A stretch of 64,000 nucleotides of DNA from Clostridia bacterium (GCA_017504795.1 JAFVQM010000014.1:18975-82974), one strand, 5' to 3'. Counted from the first letter of the stretch, positions 52,082 through 63,980 are shown. Numbers and translations: made by a program. Notes: a model not told the origin generated them from the letters alone.

Positions 52082-52623
52082 TGTTTCAGTCGCTAGACCA
52101 ACCTAGGGTGTTTTTAGCATGCGCTTTAATAGGCGTTTTATCGGGCGTTTACTACGAGCCGTTTGCTCTTTTTAAGCGGTTTATAAAAAAAGCGTTTGTA
52201 AAACACGTTATAAACTCGGTGTGGCTAACGTCGTGTTCGCTTATATTTATAACGTTTGGTTTGACGTACGAATTTCCAAATTTTAGGCTTTATATGGCAC
52301 TAGGCGTAGGTGTTGGAATTTACCTTTATAAATTAAGTTTTCATAAAGTAATTGCAATTTTTACAAACAAGGTATATAATATAACTAATAAACTCGTAAA
52401 AAAGATAAAGGCTTATAATGAACGAAGAAAAGAAAAGGCGAATATTCTCGGCGGTTTTGTCGGGGCTTATAATGTTAACCACGATACTCGTGGCAATAAT
52501 AACCTATCAACTCGTAGGGATATTCACGCGCAAAAACAAAATAGCCGAGCTCGACGCGGAGATAGAATATCTTCAAAAACAAATAGAACTCACGGAAGAC
52601 GAAATCGCATCGTGGGAACTTGA
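52081..52623 (+). CDS. yabQ: spore cortex protein YabQ with over-long overlapping tail
   Basis: 180 residues. Residues 1-112 have three membrane helices typical of YabQ. The last 68 codons lie in a different frame of divIC (206-bp overlap) and read as an Arg/Asn-rich text without recognisable motif. The tail may be translated or the result of a lost stop codon. The family and the yabP-yabQ-divIC order are secure. Confidence 0.75.
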   Translation: MFQSLDQPRVFLACALIGVLSGVYYEPFALFKRFIKKAFVKHVINSVWLTSCSLIFITFGLTYEFPNFRLYMALGVGVGIYLYKLSFHKVIAIFTNKVYNITNKLVKKIKAYNERRKEKANILGGFVGAYNVNHDTRGNNNLSTRRDIHAQKQNSRARRGDRISSKTNRTHGRRNRIVGT

Positions 52624-52681
52624 ATGGAAGATTATCGAAAGGGCGAGAGAACTCGGAATGTACTTTGAAGATGAAGAGTAA
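52418..52681 (+). CDS. divIC: septum formation initiator, DivIC/FtsB family
   Basis: 87 residues. One membrane helix (about 9-32), then a coiled coil (KNKIAELDAEIEYLQKQIELTEDEI) and the conserved end ERARELGMYFEDEE. It helps recruit cell-division proteins with FtsL and FtsQ/DivIB. It starts inside the yabQ gene; AAAGG lies upstream. Confidence 0.88.
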   Translation: MNEEKKRRIFSAVLSGLIMLTTILVAIITYQLVGIFTRKNKIAELDAEIEYLQKQIELTEDEIASWELEWKIIERARELGMYFEDEE

Positions 52682-53552
52682 AGTTAGTTACCCCGTAGCC
52701 GTTATCGATATAGGCAGTAACTCGGTTAGGCTTATGACGGATAGTGGGGATAAAAAGCAAAAATATATAATTACAACGCGCCTTGCCGAGGGTAAGGTTG
52801 AAAACCGTTTGGCAAACGCTTCTATTATAAGAACTGTTAACGCAGTATCGCTTTTGTTTGAAAAAGCGGTTAAAGAAGGTTGCAATTCGGTTTTTATTTT
52901 TGCAACCGCCGCGGTTAGAAATTCCATAAACGGAAGTGACGTTGCGCTTTTAATAAAGCAAAAAACAGGCGTTTTGGTGGACGTGGTGTCGGGCGAGTTG
53001 GAGGCAAACCTAGCGGTTTTTGGCGCGCTTAACGGCAAGTGTGGTGGCGTTATTGATATAGGCGGTGCAAGTACCGAGGTTGCGTACGTCGAAAGCGAAA
53101 TGGAGTACGCCGTTAGTTACGAAGTTGGCGCGGTAACTTTGCACGATAAATGCGGTAGAGATGAAAGGATGATAGATAGTTATTTGCAAGCGATAATTAA
53201 GGGCGTTAGGCGTAGGTTTATCGGCGATTTTTACGCGATAGGCGGTACGTGTACGGCGCTAGCGTCAATAGACCTTAATCTTTTAGAGTACGACCGCGAT
53301 AAAGTTCACGGGCACTATCTATCCTTAAATGCGGTTAAAGATATATCTAAAAAACTTTCCGCTATGAAACCAAGCGAGATAATAAAGCGGTATTCCACGG
53401 CAAAATCTCGGGCGGACGTGATTTTTGGCGGTTCAAAAATTCTACTTTCCGTGATGGAAGGTTACGGTTTACAAGGCGTAATCGTTAGCGAAAGCGATAA
53501 TTTAGAAGGCTACTTGGAGTACTTATTGAAAAATGAAGAAAAAAACGGTTAA
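52671..53552 (+). CDS. Ppx/GppA family phosphatase
   Basis: 293 residues from MKSKVSYPVAVIDIGSNSVRL. ASKHA motifs AVIDIGSNSVRL, VIDIGGASTEVAY and YAIGGTCTALA identify exopolyphosphatase/pppGpp phosphatase family. It starts 11 bases inside divIC. The longer frame from a GTG-like upstream start overlaps divIC coding and is unlikely. Confidence 0.86.
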   Translation: MKSKVSYPVAVIDIGSNSVRLMTDSGDKKQKYIITTRLAEGKVENRLANASIIRTVNAVSLLFEKAVKEGCNSVFIFATAAVRNSINGSDVALLIKQKTGVLVDVVSGELEANLAVFGALNGKCGGVIDIGGASTEVAYVESEMEYAVSYEVGAVTLHDKCGRDERMIDSYLQAIIKGVRRRFIGDFYAIGGTCTALASIDLNLLEYDRDKVHGHYLSLNAVKDISKKLSAMKPSEIIKRYSTAKSRADVIFGGSKILLSVMEGYGLQGVIVSESDNLEGYLEYLLKNEEKNG

Positions 53553-54594
53553 TCTTATAATAAACGGCTTAACGGCGTGTTTGTGTATAGTTTTGTTTGC
53601 CTATTTATCGGTAAACTTATTGACGGGATATATTTCGCAAGCCTTAAAGGTGATACTAAGCGTTATCGTAGGCGTTTTAATAACCTTAGCGCTAAATTCT
53701 ATCGTTCACGAACTCGGGCACGTGCTATCTGGGCTACTTTGCGGATTAAAAGTTAATTCCGTTCAGTTTTACTTTCTTTTTATCGGTAAGGATAAAGGAA
53801 AGTTTAAGGTAAAAATTAAAAGTTCGGGCGGAGAAATCGGCGTTACCGACTTAGCGCCAAAATCCACTCAAAAAGTTCTTGAAAAGTACGTAATTTCGGC
53901 AATAGGCGGGCTTGTTGCAACGCTCATACTACTCATAGTACAAGTTCTAATTTGCTTGCTATCTAAAAGCCTTATATTATACGCGGGGCTTGGTATTACC
54001 TTTCCTATAACGGCGTATATATTCTTAATCAATTTATTTCCAAACTTTGCAGGGAACGACGGGTACTTGATTTACACCTACTTGCAAGGTGGAAATCCTA
54101 AAAGAGTTTGCCAAAATTACTACCTTGCTACCGCGCTACTTTATCAAGGCGTTGAGCCTAGCGAATTAGAGCCTTCGCTACTTATCGACTACGGCGTTGA
54201 AAGTGAGTATTCGGTGGGAATAAGATATCTTCGATATCTTGCATATTTGCAAAGCGACGAAGAAACGGCTATAAAAGAACTTAGAAAGATAAGTGATTTA
54301 TCTAAGTTTTCAACCGCGCGCGAAGAAGTTTTTGAAGAACTTTATTTCTCGGCTTTAACGATAGGGGACAATAAGTTCGTAAAGGCCTACGAAGATTACG
54401 CGCTTTCAATTTTTTCTAAGCAAGAGCGCCCGCAAAGTTTCCGCGCTCACGCCGTGTACCTTATAAAAAACGGCGAGATGGACTGGGCTAAACTGATACT
54501 AAATAGCGGTGTAGAGTTTTGCGAAAGTTACCCCGTAAAAGGGGTTGCAAAATCTGAAAAAAGATATATGCAAGAAATACTAAATAACCTATAA
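53533..54594 (+). CDS. M50-type membrane metalloprotease
   Basis: 353 residues. Three or four N-terminal membrane helices contain HELGH at 59-63 and, in a later helix, NFAGNDGY with the third metal-ligand Asp. From about 195 on the protein is a soluble helical (TPR-like) region. This is the site-2/SpoIVFB-like protease architecture with a helical tail. It follows ppx (20-bp overlap) and lies near yabPQ, so a sporulation role is conceivable but not shown. Confidence 0.75.
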   Translation: MKKKTVNLIINGLTACLCIVLFAYLSVNLLTGYISQALKVILSVIVGVLITLALNSIVHELGHVLSGLLCGLKVNSVQFYFLFIGKDKGKFKVKIKSSGGEIGVTDLAPKSTQKVLEKYVISAIGGLVATLILLIVQVLICLLSKSLILYAGLGITFPITAYIFLINLFPNFAGNDGYLIYTYLQGGNPKRVCQNYYLATALLYQGVEPSELEPSLLIDYGVESEYSVGIRYLRYLAYLQSDEETAIKELRKISDLSKFSTAREEVFEELYFSALTIGDNKFVKAYEDYALSIFSKQERPQSFRAHAVYLIKNGEMDWAKLILNSGVEFCESYPVKGVAKSEKRYMQEILNNL

Positions 54595-54620
54595 AAAACG
54601 GGCGACAAGCCCGTTTTTTT
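54595..54620 (+). terminator. terminator
   Basis: AAAACGGGC-GACAA-GCCCGTTTT plus TTT. Confidence 0.9.
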
Positions 54621-54715
54621 GTTGCAAAAAGCAAATTTTACAAAAAACTTAAAATTTTTACCCTTGTTTTTTGAAAAAAAACAAAAAAACCCTTTTCTTT
54701 TACGCGCGCGTATGT

Positions 54716-56705
<1,990 letters not shown>

Positions 56706-56719
56706 TAGGAGGACTAAAA

Positions 56720-59320
56720 ATGGCTATCAAACAAAAAATAAGTGAAGAACTTACCGCCGAATTTAAGAAAACCCTGTCTATGACGAAACTTGTCAACGTA
56801 GAAGTTGACAGTGAACTTCGTCAAAGTTTTATCGACTACGCTATGGCGGTTAACCGCTCACGCGCTATTCCCGACGTTAGGGACGGGTTGAAGCCCGTTC
56901 ACAGAAGAATACTTTACTCTATGAACGAAATGGGTTTAACGCCCGATAAACCCTTCAAAAAATGCGCCGCAATCGTAGGTGACGTTTTAGGTAAGTATCA
57001 CCCCCACGGTGACAGTTCGGTTTACGATGCGCTTGTTCGTTTAGCGCAAGACTTTTCTATAAATCTTCCGTTAGTTAACGGCCACGGTAACTTCGGCTCG
57101 GTCGACGGGGATCCTGCCGCAGCATACAGATATACCGAGGCAAAAATGAGCAAACTTGCTCTTGAAATGCTTAGAGATATCGATAAAAATACCGTAGACT
57201 GCAAGGCAAACTTCGACGATACTAGAAAAGAGCCGGTAGTTTTACCTGCAAGATATCCTAACTTACTCGTTAACGGTGCAGACGGTATTGCGGTTGGTAT
57301 GGCAACTAATATTCCGCCCCACAATTTAACTGACGTTATAAACGGTGCTATCGCGGTTATTGATAACCCCGACATCACGGTTGACGAACTTATGGAATAC
57401 GTTCCCGCACCCGATTTCCCAACAGGTGGTATATTGATGGGTAGAAGCGGTATTAGAAACGCATACCGCACGGGCAGAGGCGGTTTCGTACTCCGTTCTA
57501 AATGCGAAATCGAAGAGTACGCAGGCGGTACTAAAACTAGAATTATAGTTACTGAACTTCCGTACCAAGTCAACAAAGAAAAGTTAATTAAAACGATAGT
57601 AGAATACGTTACCGACAAGAAAATTGAAGGTATATCTAATATTAACGACGAGTCTGACCGTCACGGTATGCGTATCGTTATCGACGTTAAAAAAGACGCT
57701 AACGCCCAAGTAGTTCTCAATTCGTTATACAAACACACCAACTTACAAGTTAGTGACGGTATAATTTTACTTGCGCTCGTTGGCACTGACCCCAAAGTTC
57801 TCAACCTTAAAGAAATTTTAGTTGAATATCACAAACACCAGCGCGACGTTATTACTAGAAGAACTAAATTCGACCTTGATAAAGCGCAAGAAAGATGCTT
57901 GATAGTTGAAGGGCTTGTAAAAGCGCTTTCGGATATTGATAGCGTTATCAAAATTATTAAAACTAGTAAAGATAGACAAGAGGCACAAGAAAGGCTTATT
58001 AAAGAGTTTGATCTTGATGCGGAAGGCAAGCAAGCAAATGCAATACTCGATATGAGATTGCAAACCTTAACCAACCTTGCAGTATCTAAGTTACAACAAG
58101 AACTTGAAGAACTTAGAAAGTTAATTGCCGACTATCAAGATATTTTAGCAAACGTATCTAGGGTTGACGCTATTATTAAAGAAGACCTAATCGCCATTAG
58201 AGAAAAGTACGGCGAAGAGAGAAAGACTGAAATTTCGGTACTTGAAGGTAGCATTGAAGATGCAGAACTTATCCCGAGAGAAGACGTTGTTATTTCAAGA
58301 ACTCACTTCGGTTACGTAAAACGTTTACCCGTTGCCGAATACAAGGCGCAACGCCGTGGTGGTAAGGGTATAACGGGGCATAAACCCAAGGAAGAAGACT
58401 TCGTTACCGATATGTTCATAACGTCCACGCACGACGATTTGTTGTTCTTCACAAGCCTAGGTAAAGTTTACTCGATAAAGGGCTATGAAATACCAGAGGC
58501 GTCAAGAACGTCAAGGGGTAGAGCGATTATCAACATTTTACAACTTCAAGAAGGCGAAAAAGTAAACGCCGTTATTCCGCTTAAAGAGGGAACGGAAGGC
58601 TATATCGCTATGGCAACCAAGTTTGGTCTTATTAAAAAGACCGCGCTTTCGGAATTTGCAAGCATTAGAAAGACTGGTAAAATCGCAATTTCCCTTAAAG
58701 AAGGTGACGAACTTATTTCCGTTCAATTCACGTCAGGTAGTGACGAAATCGTTATCGGCACGAAATTTGGTAAGTGTATAAGGTTCTTTGAAGGGCTTGA
58801 CGAAGAGAGGGGCACTTACGGTCTTAAACCGATAGGTAGAGATACCCAAGGCGTAAAGGCTATGGATTTAAGCGAGGGTGACGAACTTATCGCAATGAGC
58901 GTTGTTAAACAAGGGTATGACCTTTTAACTATTACGTCAAACGGCTACGGTAAACTTAGCGATATTGAAGATTACCGTTTACAAAACCGTGCTGGTAAGG
59001 GTATAAAATCTGGTCAATACAACGAAAAAACGGGAAACCCCGTATGCCTTAAATTTATCGCCCCCGATGAAGACGTTATGATGATTTCCGACACGGGCAT
59101 CATTATAAGAATTCGTTCAAGCGAGATAAGTAAACTCGGCAGAGATACCCAAGGCGTTATCGTAATGAGGCTTGACGGCGGTAAAGTATCCACCGTAGCG
59201 GTTGTTCCGCACGAAGACGAAGAAGAAGTCGAAAACGGAGAAGAAACGGCTGAAAACGGCGAAATTTCGCCCGAAACTGCTGAAACCACTCCCGAACAAC
59301 CTACCGAATCGCAAGAATAA
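56720..59320 (+). CDS. gyrA: DNA gyrase subunit A
   Basis: 866 residues from [15 protein letters not shown]. Catalytic Tyr138 ([10 protein letters not shown]), quinolone region [17 protein letters not shown] with wild-type Ser99 and Asp103, and GyrA box QRRGGKG (near 544), which separates gyrase from topoisomerase IV. Six C-terminal beta-pinwheel repeats and an acidic tail ([17 protein letters not shown]-like). AGGAGG lies before ATG 56720, 14 bp after gyrB. Confidence 0.97.
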   Translation: MAIKQKISEELTAEFKKTLSMTKLVNVEVDSELRQSFIDYAMAVNRSRAIPDVRDGLKPVHRRILYSMNEMGLTPDKPFKKCAAIVGDVLGKYHPHGDSSVYDALVRLAQDFSINLPLVNGHGNFGSVDGDPAAAYRYTEAKMSKLALEMLRDIDKNTVDCKANFDDTRKEPVVLPARYPNLLVNGADGIAVGMATNIPPHNLTDVINGAIAVIDNPDITVDELMEYVPAPDFPTGGILMGRSGIRNAYRTGRGGFVLRSKCEIEEYAGGTKTRIIVTELPYQVNKEKLIKTIVEYVTDKKIEGISNINDESDRHGMRIVIDVKKDANAQVVLNSLYKHTNLQVSDGIILLALVGTDPKVLNLKEILVEYHKHQRDVITRRTKFDLDKAQERCLIVEGLVKALSDIDSVIKIIKTSKDRQEAQERLIKEFDLDAEGKQANAILDMRLQTLTNLAVSKLQQELEELRKLIADYQDILANVSRVDAIIKEDLIAIREKYGEERKTEISVLEGSIEDAELIPREDVVISRTHFGYVKRLPVAEYKAQRRGGKGITGHKPKEEDFVTDMFITSTHDDLLFFTSLGKVYSIKGYEIPEASRTSRGRAIINILQLQEGEKVNAVIPLKEGTEGYIAMATKFGLIKKTALSEFASIRKTGKIAISLKEGDELISVQFTSGSDEIVIGTKFGKCIRFFEGLDEERGTYGLKPIGRDTQGVKAMDLSEGDELIAMSVVKQGYDLLTITSNGYGKLSDIEDYRLQNRAGKGIKSGQYNEKTGNPVCLKFIAPDEDVMMISDTGIIIRIRSSEISKLGRDTQGVIVMRLDGGKVSTVAVVPHEDEEEVENGEETAENGEISPETAETTPEQPTESQE

Positions 59321-59335
59321 CTTATAACGTAATAA

Positions 59336-59368
59336 AAAAACTGTAACCAAACTCGGTTACAGTTTTTT
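59336..59368 (+). terminator. terminator after gyrA
   Basis: CTGTAACC-AAACTC-GGTTACAG plus TTTTTT with flanking A run. Confidence 0.9.
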
Positions 59369-59391
59369 GTTGCATTTTTACTATTATATTA

Positions 59392-60978
59392 TCAATTTAA
59401 TGGTTTATTATAAAACATAACGTTATTTGACAAGGGTTTATTAAATAAATTATCGGTAAATTTTATAAAGACTGCTACTATTAAAGCAAAAATATTAGCA
59501 ATTGATAATGATAGCATAAATTTATTCTTCAAATACGTATCAAAGAAACTATTTACAGATAATATAAGCACTAGGTTAAGTATAGTATACAAAATGATAA
59601 AAAATAGCACAAGAGTTTTTGTTCTACTTTCAGCGTGCACGTCATAGTCGTTAGTCATAAATCTTATAAGTATAAGAGATATTAAATAACCTACGGAAAT
59701 GTTGATAAGAGTTAATATTATAGGAGTAATACTAGAAATATTAAAGCCAAAATCTTCTAACTGTATATAGTATGATTTTTTAATTATATCATATATAATG
59801 CTATTTGCTTTTCCCTTGGTAACGTCGCGTTTACTATAAAAACTTAGGCGATACAATAGTGCTTCTAAACCATCTGATATTTCATCTTCTGTTGCATCTT
59901 CAAAATCTTCTAATAACTCTTTGTATTCGTCCTTTACCTTCATATCGGTATATACGCCGTTATAAATTTCAACTATTGCAGTTTTTTTAGTGCTTGCGTC
60001 TGAAAATTGCGTTTTTATTTCAACGTTAAACGCTGGACCAAAACATAACAAAATAAGTAAAATTGACGTAACTAGGGTAACAATACTTTTTATAACGTTA
60101 AACGGTTTGAGTCTTTTTTGGAAAAAAAATCTAATTGAAATTATAACTGCGTAAATTATACCAAAACTAATAAAACCTAAAATTGACCCTACACCCATTT
60201 CAACGTCTAATTTATTACCTAAAAAGACGTTTATGATAGAAAAATCTTCAACACTAAATAATGTATATAAACCTATAAATATTGCGAGAGTAAAACCTGA
60301 TAAGCCATATGTTTTAGGGTAAACTTTATTATTTAAGATACCAAGATAATTAAGCAGTTTTAATATCGAATATACTAAAAATAAAACGCTGACAACTATA
60401 TAAACAACGCTAATAATACCTTCTGAGATAAGAAAGATGTTAGTTTCGTAATCTTCGCTCATAAAAAGTAATCTAGCGGTTTTCTTTACTGCCGAGTTGA
60501 ATAACGCGGTTGACTCTTCGTTAAATTCGCCGTCGTTATCTTGTAATTCTTCATTTAGTGCTTCTGTATCGTCTAATAAAGATTCGTATAACTTACTATC
60601 TTCAATTTCTTCACTTGATAATGACGAAAACGAATCAACTGTAAATATGATGCTGTCAATAGGTGTGATGCCTAATTCAACTTTTTCGTCGTTATAATCG
60701 ATAGTAATTGATTTTACGGGTAAAAATATATTTATAAACATAATCAACGAGAGCAAGCACAGTAAAAACTGTTTGATAATCGTTGATAAAGTGGATGGTG
60801 TATTACTTAGAAAATTGCTAACTGGACTTTTAGGTGTAGTGGTAGGTAAAATTTCATTTTCAATAGATTTAGTTTGTGTTTCTTCGTTAATAACGGGTTC
60901 TTGCTTGCTTCCACAGGCGCTACAAAATGAACTATCGTCGGTTAACTCTTTACCGCATTTCGTGCAGAATTTGCTCAT
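59392..60978 (-). CDS. zinc-ribbon multipass membrane protein
   Basis: 528 residues. N-terminal CTKCGKEL ... CSACGSK zinc ribbon (4-25), a low-complexity linker, then about eight or nine membrane segments and two extracytoplasmic loops rich in Asp, Glu and Ser. I do not recognise a family beyond the zinc ribbon. AAGGAGA precedes the ATG. Its promoter carries the palindrome described below, so it is probably controlled by the divergent XRE gene. Confidence 0.75.
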   Translation of the reverse strand: MSKFCTKCGKELTDDSSFCSACGSKQEPVINEETQTKSIENEILPTTTPKSPVSNFLSNTPSTLSTIIKQFLLCLLSLIMFINIFLPVKSITIDYNDEKVELGITPIDSIIFTVDSFSSLSSEEIEDSKLYESLLDDTEALNEELQDNDGEFNEESTALFNSAVKKTARLLFMSEDYETNIFLISEGIISVVYIVVSVLFLVYSILKLLNYLGILNNKVYPKTYGLSGFTLAIFIGLYTLFSVEDFSIINVFLGNKLDVEMGVGSILGFISFGIIYAVIISIRFFFQKRLKPFNVIKSIVTLVTSILLILLCFGPAFNVEIKTQFSDASTKKTAIVEIYNGVYTDMKVKDEYKELLEDFEDATEDEISDGLEALLYRLSFYSKRDVTKGKANSIIYDIIKKSYYIQLEDFGFNISSITPIILTLINISVGYLISLILIRFMTNDYDVHAESRTKTLVLFFIILYTILNLVLILSVNSFFDTYLKNKFMLSLSIANIFALIVAVFIKFTDNLFNKPLSNNVMFYNKPLN

Positions 60979-61009
60979 AAAAATTTCTCCTTTTGTAAAT
61001 AATATAAAT

Positions 61010-61038
61010 ATTATAACCTAAAATAGGTTAAAAGTCAA
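61010..61038 (-). promoter_or_regulatory. promoter of the zinc-ribbon protein with operator in the spacer
   Basis: Minus-strand TTGACT (61033-61038) and TATAAT (61010-61015), exactly 17 bp apart. A perfect palindrome TAACCTA-AAA-TAGGTTA (61014-61030) fills the spacer and reaches into the -10, an ideal repressor site for the XRE protein. Confidence 0.65.
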
Positions 61039-61045
61039 TAATCTG

Positions 61046-61055
61046 TAACAGGTTA
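61046..61055. promoter_or_regulatory. second GGTTA half-site
   Basis: TAACAGGTTA repeats the TAAC...GGTTA pattern of the operator at 61014-61030, about 27 bp upstream of the XRE start. It probably overlaps the XRE -10 (TTAATA), which would give autoregulation. Confidence 0.45.
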
Positions 61056-61081
61056 ATATATATTGTTAGTAAGGAGTTGCA

Positions 61082-61303
61082 ATGTATAAAAGGATTAGAG
61101 ATTTACGCGAGGATAGCGACCTTAATCAAACTCAAATTGCTAAAATGCTGGGTATGTCGCAAACTGGATATAGCAAGTATGAAACTGGGGAAAACGATAT
61201 TCCTACGGCTATACTTATTAGACTTGCAGACTTTTATAACGTTAGTATTGATTATCTTTTAGGTCAAACGGACGTTAAAGAAAGGAATAAAAAAAGAGTG
61301 TGA
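61082..61303 (+). CDS. small XRE-family repressor
   Basis: 73 residues, a single helix-turn-helix (LNQTQIAKMLGMSQTGYSKYETG, about 17-39), no other domain. RBS AAGGAG is in the gap. It is the likely repressor of the divergent zinc-ribbon membrane protein. Confidence 0.88.
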   Translation: MYKRIRDLREDSDLNQTQIAKMLGMSQTGYSKYETGENDIPTAILIRLADFYNVSIDYLLGQTDVKERNKKRV

Positions 61304-61322
61304 AGTTTTTCACACTCTTTTA
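61293..61322. terminator. bidirectional terminator
   Basis: AAAGAGTGTGAA-GTTT-TTCACACTCTTT with A and T flanks, overlapping the end of the XRE gene and facing the convergent ATPase. Confidence 0.88.
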
Positions 61323-61329
61323 ATTTTGT

Positions 61330-63885
61330 TTAATTTTTCTTTTTTCTAATTGACGACATAATCGACTTGTTAAAGTTAGATAGCGGTTCAACTATAATTA
61401 AGTTAAGTTCAATAATCGCAACTAAAATAAGCGGGAATTGCCAGTTTTCGTTAGTTAGTGGGAATAGGGCGGTTAAGCCGAAGAAGTTGTCAATATGAAG
61501 AGTTAACGACGTGTCAAGTAGCCATACCACCCAAACTGACATTGCAAGAACGACTATTCCTACGATTATTGCCCTTAAAACGTTATAGGGCTTACATACC
61601 TTGTGTAGATATACCACACCGCCAAGCGAGAAGGCTACTACCTGCATCGTCATAGCAAAGTCGGTACTTGGGAAAATTCCAAAAAGTTCAATAAGTTTTA
61701 TGATATAAACGTTAAGTAGTAATATCAAACCGCCTGGGATAGCGTTACTAAATATCGTAGTCAAAAAGTCGCCTTCCACACGCTTTTCGTTGGGTTGAAT
61801 TGATAAGGCTAGCGATGCAAAACCTATTACGAAAAGTTCAAGCATAGTAAGGTGTTTCGTTTCGAACGGGAAGGGTGACATCGACGCTATCGATATAAAC
61901 GCAAGTAGCGTTACGAAAATCGTTTTCATTAAAAATAGCGATGCCGACTGCTGAATATTATTTATAACTCGTCTACCTTCGGCAACTACTTTGGGCATTG
62001 AGTTAAAGTTATTGTCCGCAAATACTATGTGGGCAACGCTTTTAGCCGCGTCCGCCCCCGTGGCTACCGTGATAGCACAGTCACTTTCTCGCATAGCAAG
62101 AATATCGTTAACGCCGTCACCCGTCATAGCAACGGTGTGACCGCCCATTTTAAGCGCCTTTATCAAAACGCATTTTTGGTCGGGCGTAACTCTACCAAAT
62201 ACCGTGTATTTATCGGCAATTGATGCAACTTCTTTATCCGATAAGCCTTCTAAACTTATCCAGTTAGACGCGTTGTCAATCCCCGCGCGCTTAGCAATTT
62301 CGGATACCGTTATCGGGTTATCGCCCGAAATTACTTTTACTTGAACTTCATTTTCCTTAAACCAGTTGATAGTTTCAATGGCTTCGGGGCGAATATTATC
62401 ACTTAAAACGATAAGTGCAATAGGTTTAAGAGATGATGGCAAACTACCGTTTTTAGTGATTTGCGCTTGCGAGTGCGCAAGTAGTAATACGCGGTTGCCG
62501 TGGTTTATATAGTGATCCATTTGTTCTTTGATAAACGGCGATAAATCACTAAGAACGAACTCGGGCGCACCGAGAGCGTAAGTACCCGTTTCTGAAAAAG
62601 TTACCGCGCTATACTTTCTAGCGGAAGAAAACGGTATAGTTTTAACTACGGTAAAGTCGCGCTTAGGGATATAGTGTGCGCGAAGTGCAGCGGAAGTCGC
62701 GTTATTATCGTCAAACACGCTTTGCATAGTGCCTATTATATCTTCGATAGAATAGGGGTGGCGCTCGGATACTAAAATATCTTTAATAACTTGCATTCTA
62801 CCGTCGGTTATCGTGCCCGTTTTATCTAAACACAACACGTCAACCCTTGCAAGCATTTCAAGTGAGAACATATCTTGAACGAGAGTGTTTCGCTTATAAA
62901 GCCTTATAACGCCAAGCGATAGAGCAATAGTCGTTAAAAGTATAAGCCCAGCGGGTATCATACCAAGTATAACCGCGCCCGTTCTAGTTACTACAAATCG
63001 CATCAAATTGTCGTTAGGTAGTGGGTTTTTGTAGTTTACAAGCCCTATGCCTATCGCGATAGGAACGATTATTAAACCTACGATTTTAACTATCCAAGTA
63101 AGCGTACCCATAAGTTCAGACGTAGATTTTTTATACTTTTTAACTTTTTCGGTAAGTTTTTGAACGTAGCACTCTTCGGCAACCTTATCCGCCCTTGCAA
63201 CGAGTGAACCACTAGTTATAAAACTACCTGCAAGTATTTGGTCGCCGGGGTATTTTTTAATCGCAACCGATTCGCCCGTTAGTAGCGATTCGTTTACTTC
63301 GGCATAGCCTTCAAGCACAACGCCGTCAACGGGAATTTGATTGCCCGAAACCACCTTAAACACGTCGTCAAGCACTAAGTCCTTCGTAGAAAGTTCAAAC
63401 TCAACGCCGTTTCTAATAACCTTAGTGATAGGCGCTTGTAAAATTGAAAGTTTTTCTATCGAAATTTTAGCCCTAATTTCTTGAAAAATACCTATAATTA
63501 GGTTGATGGCGAACGGCAAAATAAAGGTAAAGTTACCAAGGTCGGCACTAACTAGGGTGTAAGCAACGATAACTAGCGCGCAAAGTAAGTTAAAAAAAGT
63601 AAACGTGTTGCCTATAATTATTGCTGGAATTGACTTTGAATTTCTCGCTTTTACGTTGTTAGTTAGCCCGTTTTGAACTCTCTCTTCAACTTGCTCACGC
63701 GTTAAACCGAAAGAAAATTTAGGTTCGTACCTCTTAGCGTCCCTTTGCAGTATTTTGCGCTTCTTTTTAACTTTTGGGTTTATAACCGATTGAATAACTT
63801 CGTTTTGAGTGGAATTTTGTTGTTCTTCTTTACCTAAAACGGAAGTATTTTCGGTATTTTGTTCTTTTTTAGTCGATTTTTTCAT
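61330..63885 (-). CDS. P-type cation-translocating ATPase (HAD-IC family)
   Basis: 851 residues. Long Lys-rich N-terminus (about 1-65), actuator with NESLLTGES, phosphorylation motif CLDKTGTITDG, GAPE, SGDNP and AMTGDGVNDILAMRESDC hinge, and about ten membrane helices. The M4 motif is PAGLI (GMIPAGLILL) instead of the PEGL of the pump at 36491-39109, so the ion-binding site differs and it should not be called a Ca pump on homology alone. It is on the minus strand with its own promoter. Confidence 0.88.
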   Translation of the reverse strand: MKKSTKKEQNTENTSVLGKEEQQNSTQNEVIQSVINPKVKKKRKILQRDAKRYEPKFSFGLTREQVEERVQNGLTNNVKARNSKSIPAIIIGNTFTFFNLLCALVIVAYTLVSADLGNFTFILPFAINLIIGIFQEIRAKISIEKLSILQAPITKVIRNGVEFELSTKDLVLDDVFKVVSGNQIPVDGVVLEGYAEVNESLLTGESVAIKKYPGDQILAGSFITSGSLVARADKVAEECYVQKLTEKVKKYKKSTSELMGTLTWIVKIVGLIIVPIAIGIGLVNYKNPLPNDNLMRFVVTRTGAVILGMIPAGLILLTTIALSLGVIRLYKRNTLVQDMFSLEMLARVDVLCLDKTGTITDGRMQVIKDILVSERHPYSIEDIIGTMQSVFDDNNATSAALRAHYIPKRDFTVVKTIPFSSARKYSAVTFSETGTYALGAPEFVLSDLSPFIKEQMDHYINHGNRVLLLAHSQAQITKNGSLPSSLKPIALIVLSDNIRPEAIETINWFKENEVQVKVISGDNPITVSEIAKRAGIDNASNWISLEGLSDKEVASIADKYTVFGRVTPDQKCVLIKALKMGGHTVAMTGDGVNDILAMRESDCAITVATGADAAKSVAHIVFADNNFNSMPKVVAEGRRVINNIQQSASLFLMKTIFVTLLAFISIASMSPFPFETKHLTMLELFVIGFASLALSIQPNEKRVEGDFLTTIFSNAIPGGLILLLNVYIIKLIELFGIFPSTDFAMTMQVVAFSLGGVVYLHKVCKPYNVLRAIIVGIVVLAMSVWVVWLLDTSLTLHIDNFFGLTALFPLTNENWQFPLILVAIIELNLIIVEPLSNFNKSIMSSIRKKKN

Positions 63886-63916
63886 TTTTCACCGAATAAT
63901 AATATAATTATTTATG

Positions 63917-63945
63917 ATTGTAACACAGTAACCAACTTTTTTCAA
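63917..63945 (-). promoter_or_regulatory. promoter of the second P-type ATPase
   Basis: Minus-strand TTGAAA (63940-63945) and TACAAT (63917-63922), 17 bp apart, 32 bp before the ATG. Confidence 0.6.
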
Positions 63946-63974
63946 CGGTTTTTGAATTATTTTCAATAATTTTA

Positions 63975-63980
63975 TTGACA
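63975..63980 (+). other. -35 box of a promoter running off the right edge
   Basis: Consensus TTGACA at 63975-63980 on the plus strand; a -10 at normal 17-bp spacing would fall at 63998 or beyond, cut by the edge. It suggests a divergent gene starting beyond the window. Confidence 0.35.

Noticed and set aside
57022-57618. Minus-strand frame of 198 codons opposite gyrA
   Set aside because: Shadow of a strongly conserved gyrA region; no RBS or motif.
61077-61262. Second plus-strand frame over the XRE gene
   Set aside because: Out-of-frame shadow; the XRE frame carries the helix-turn-helix and RBS.
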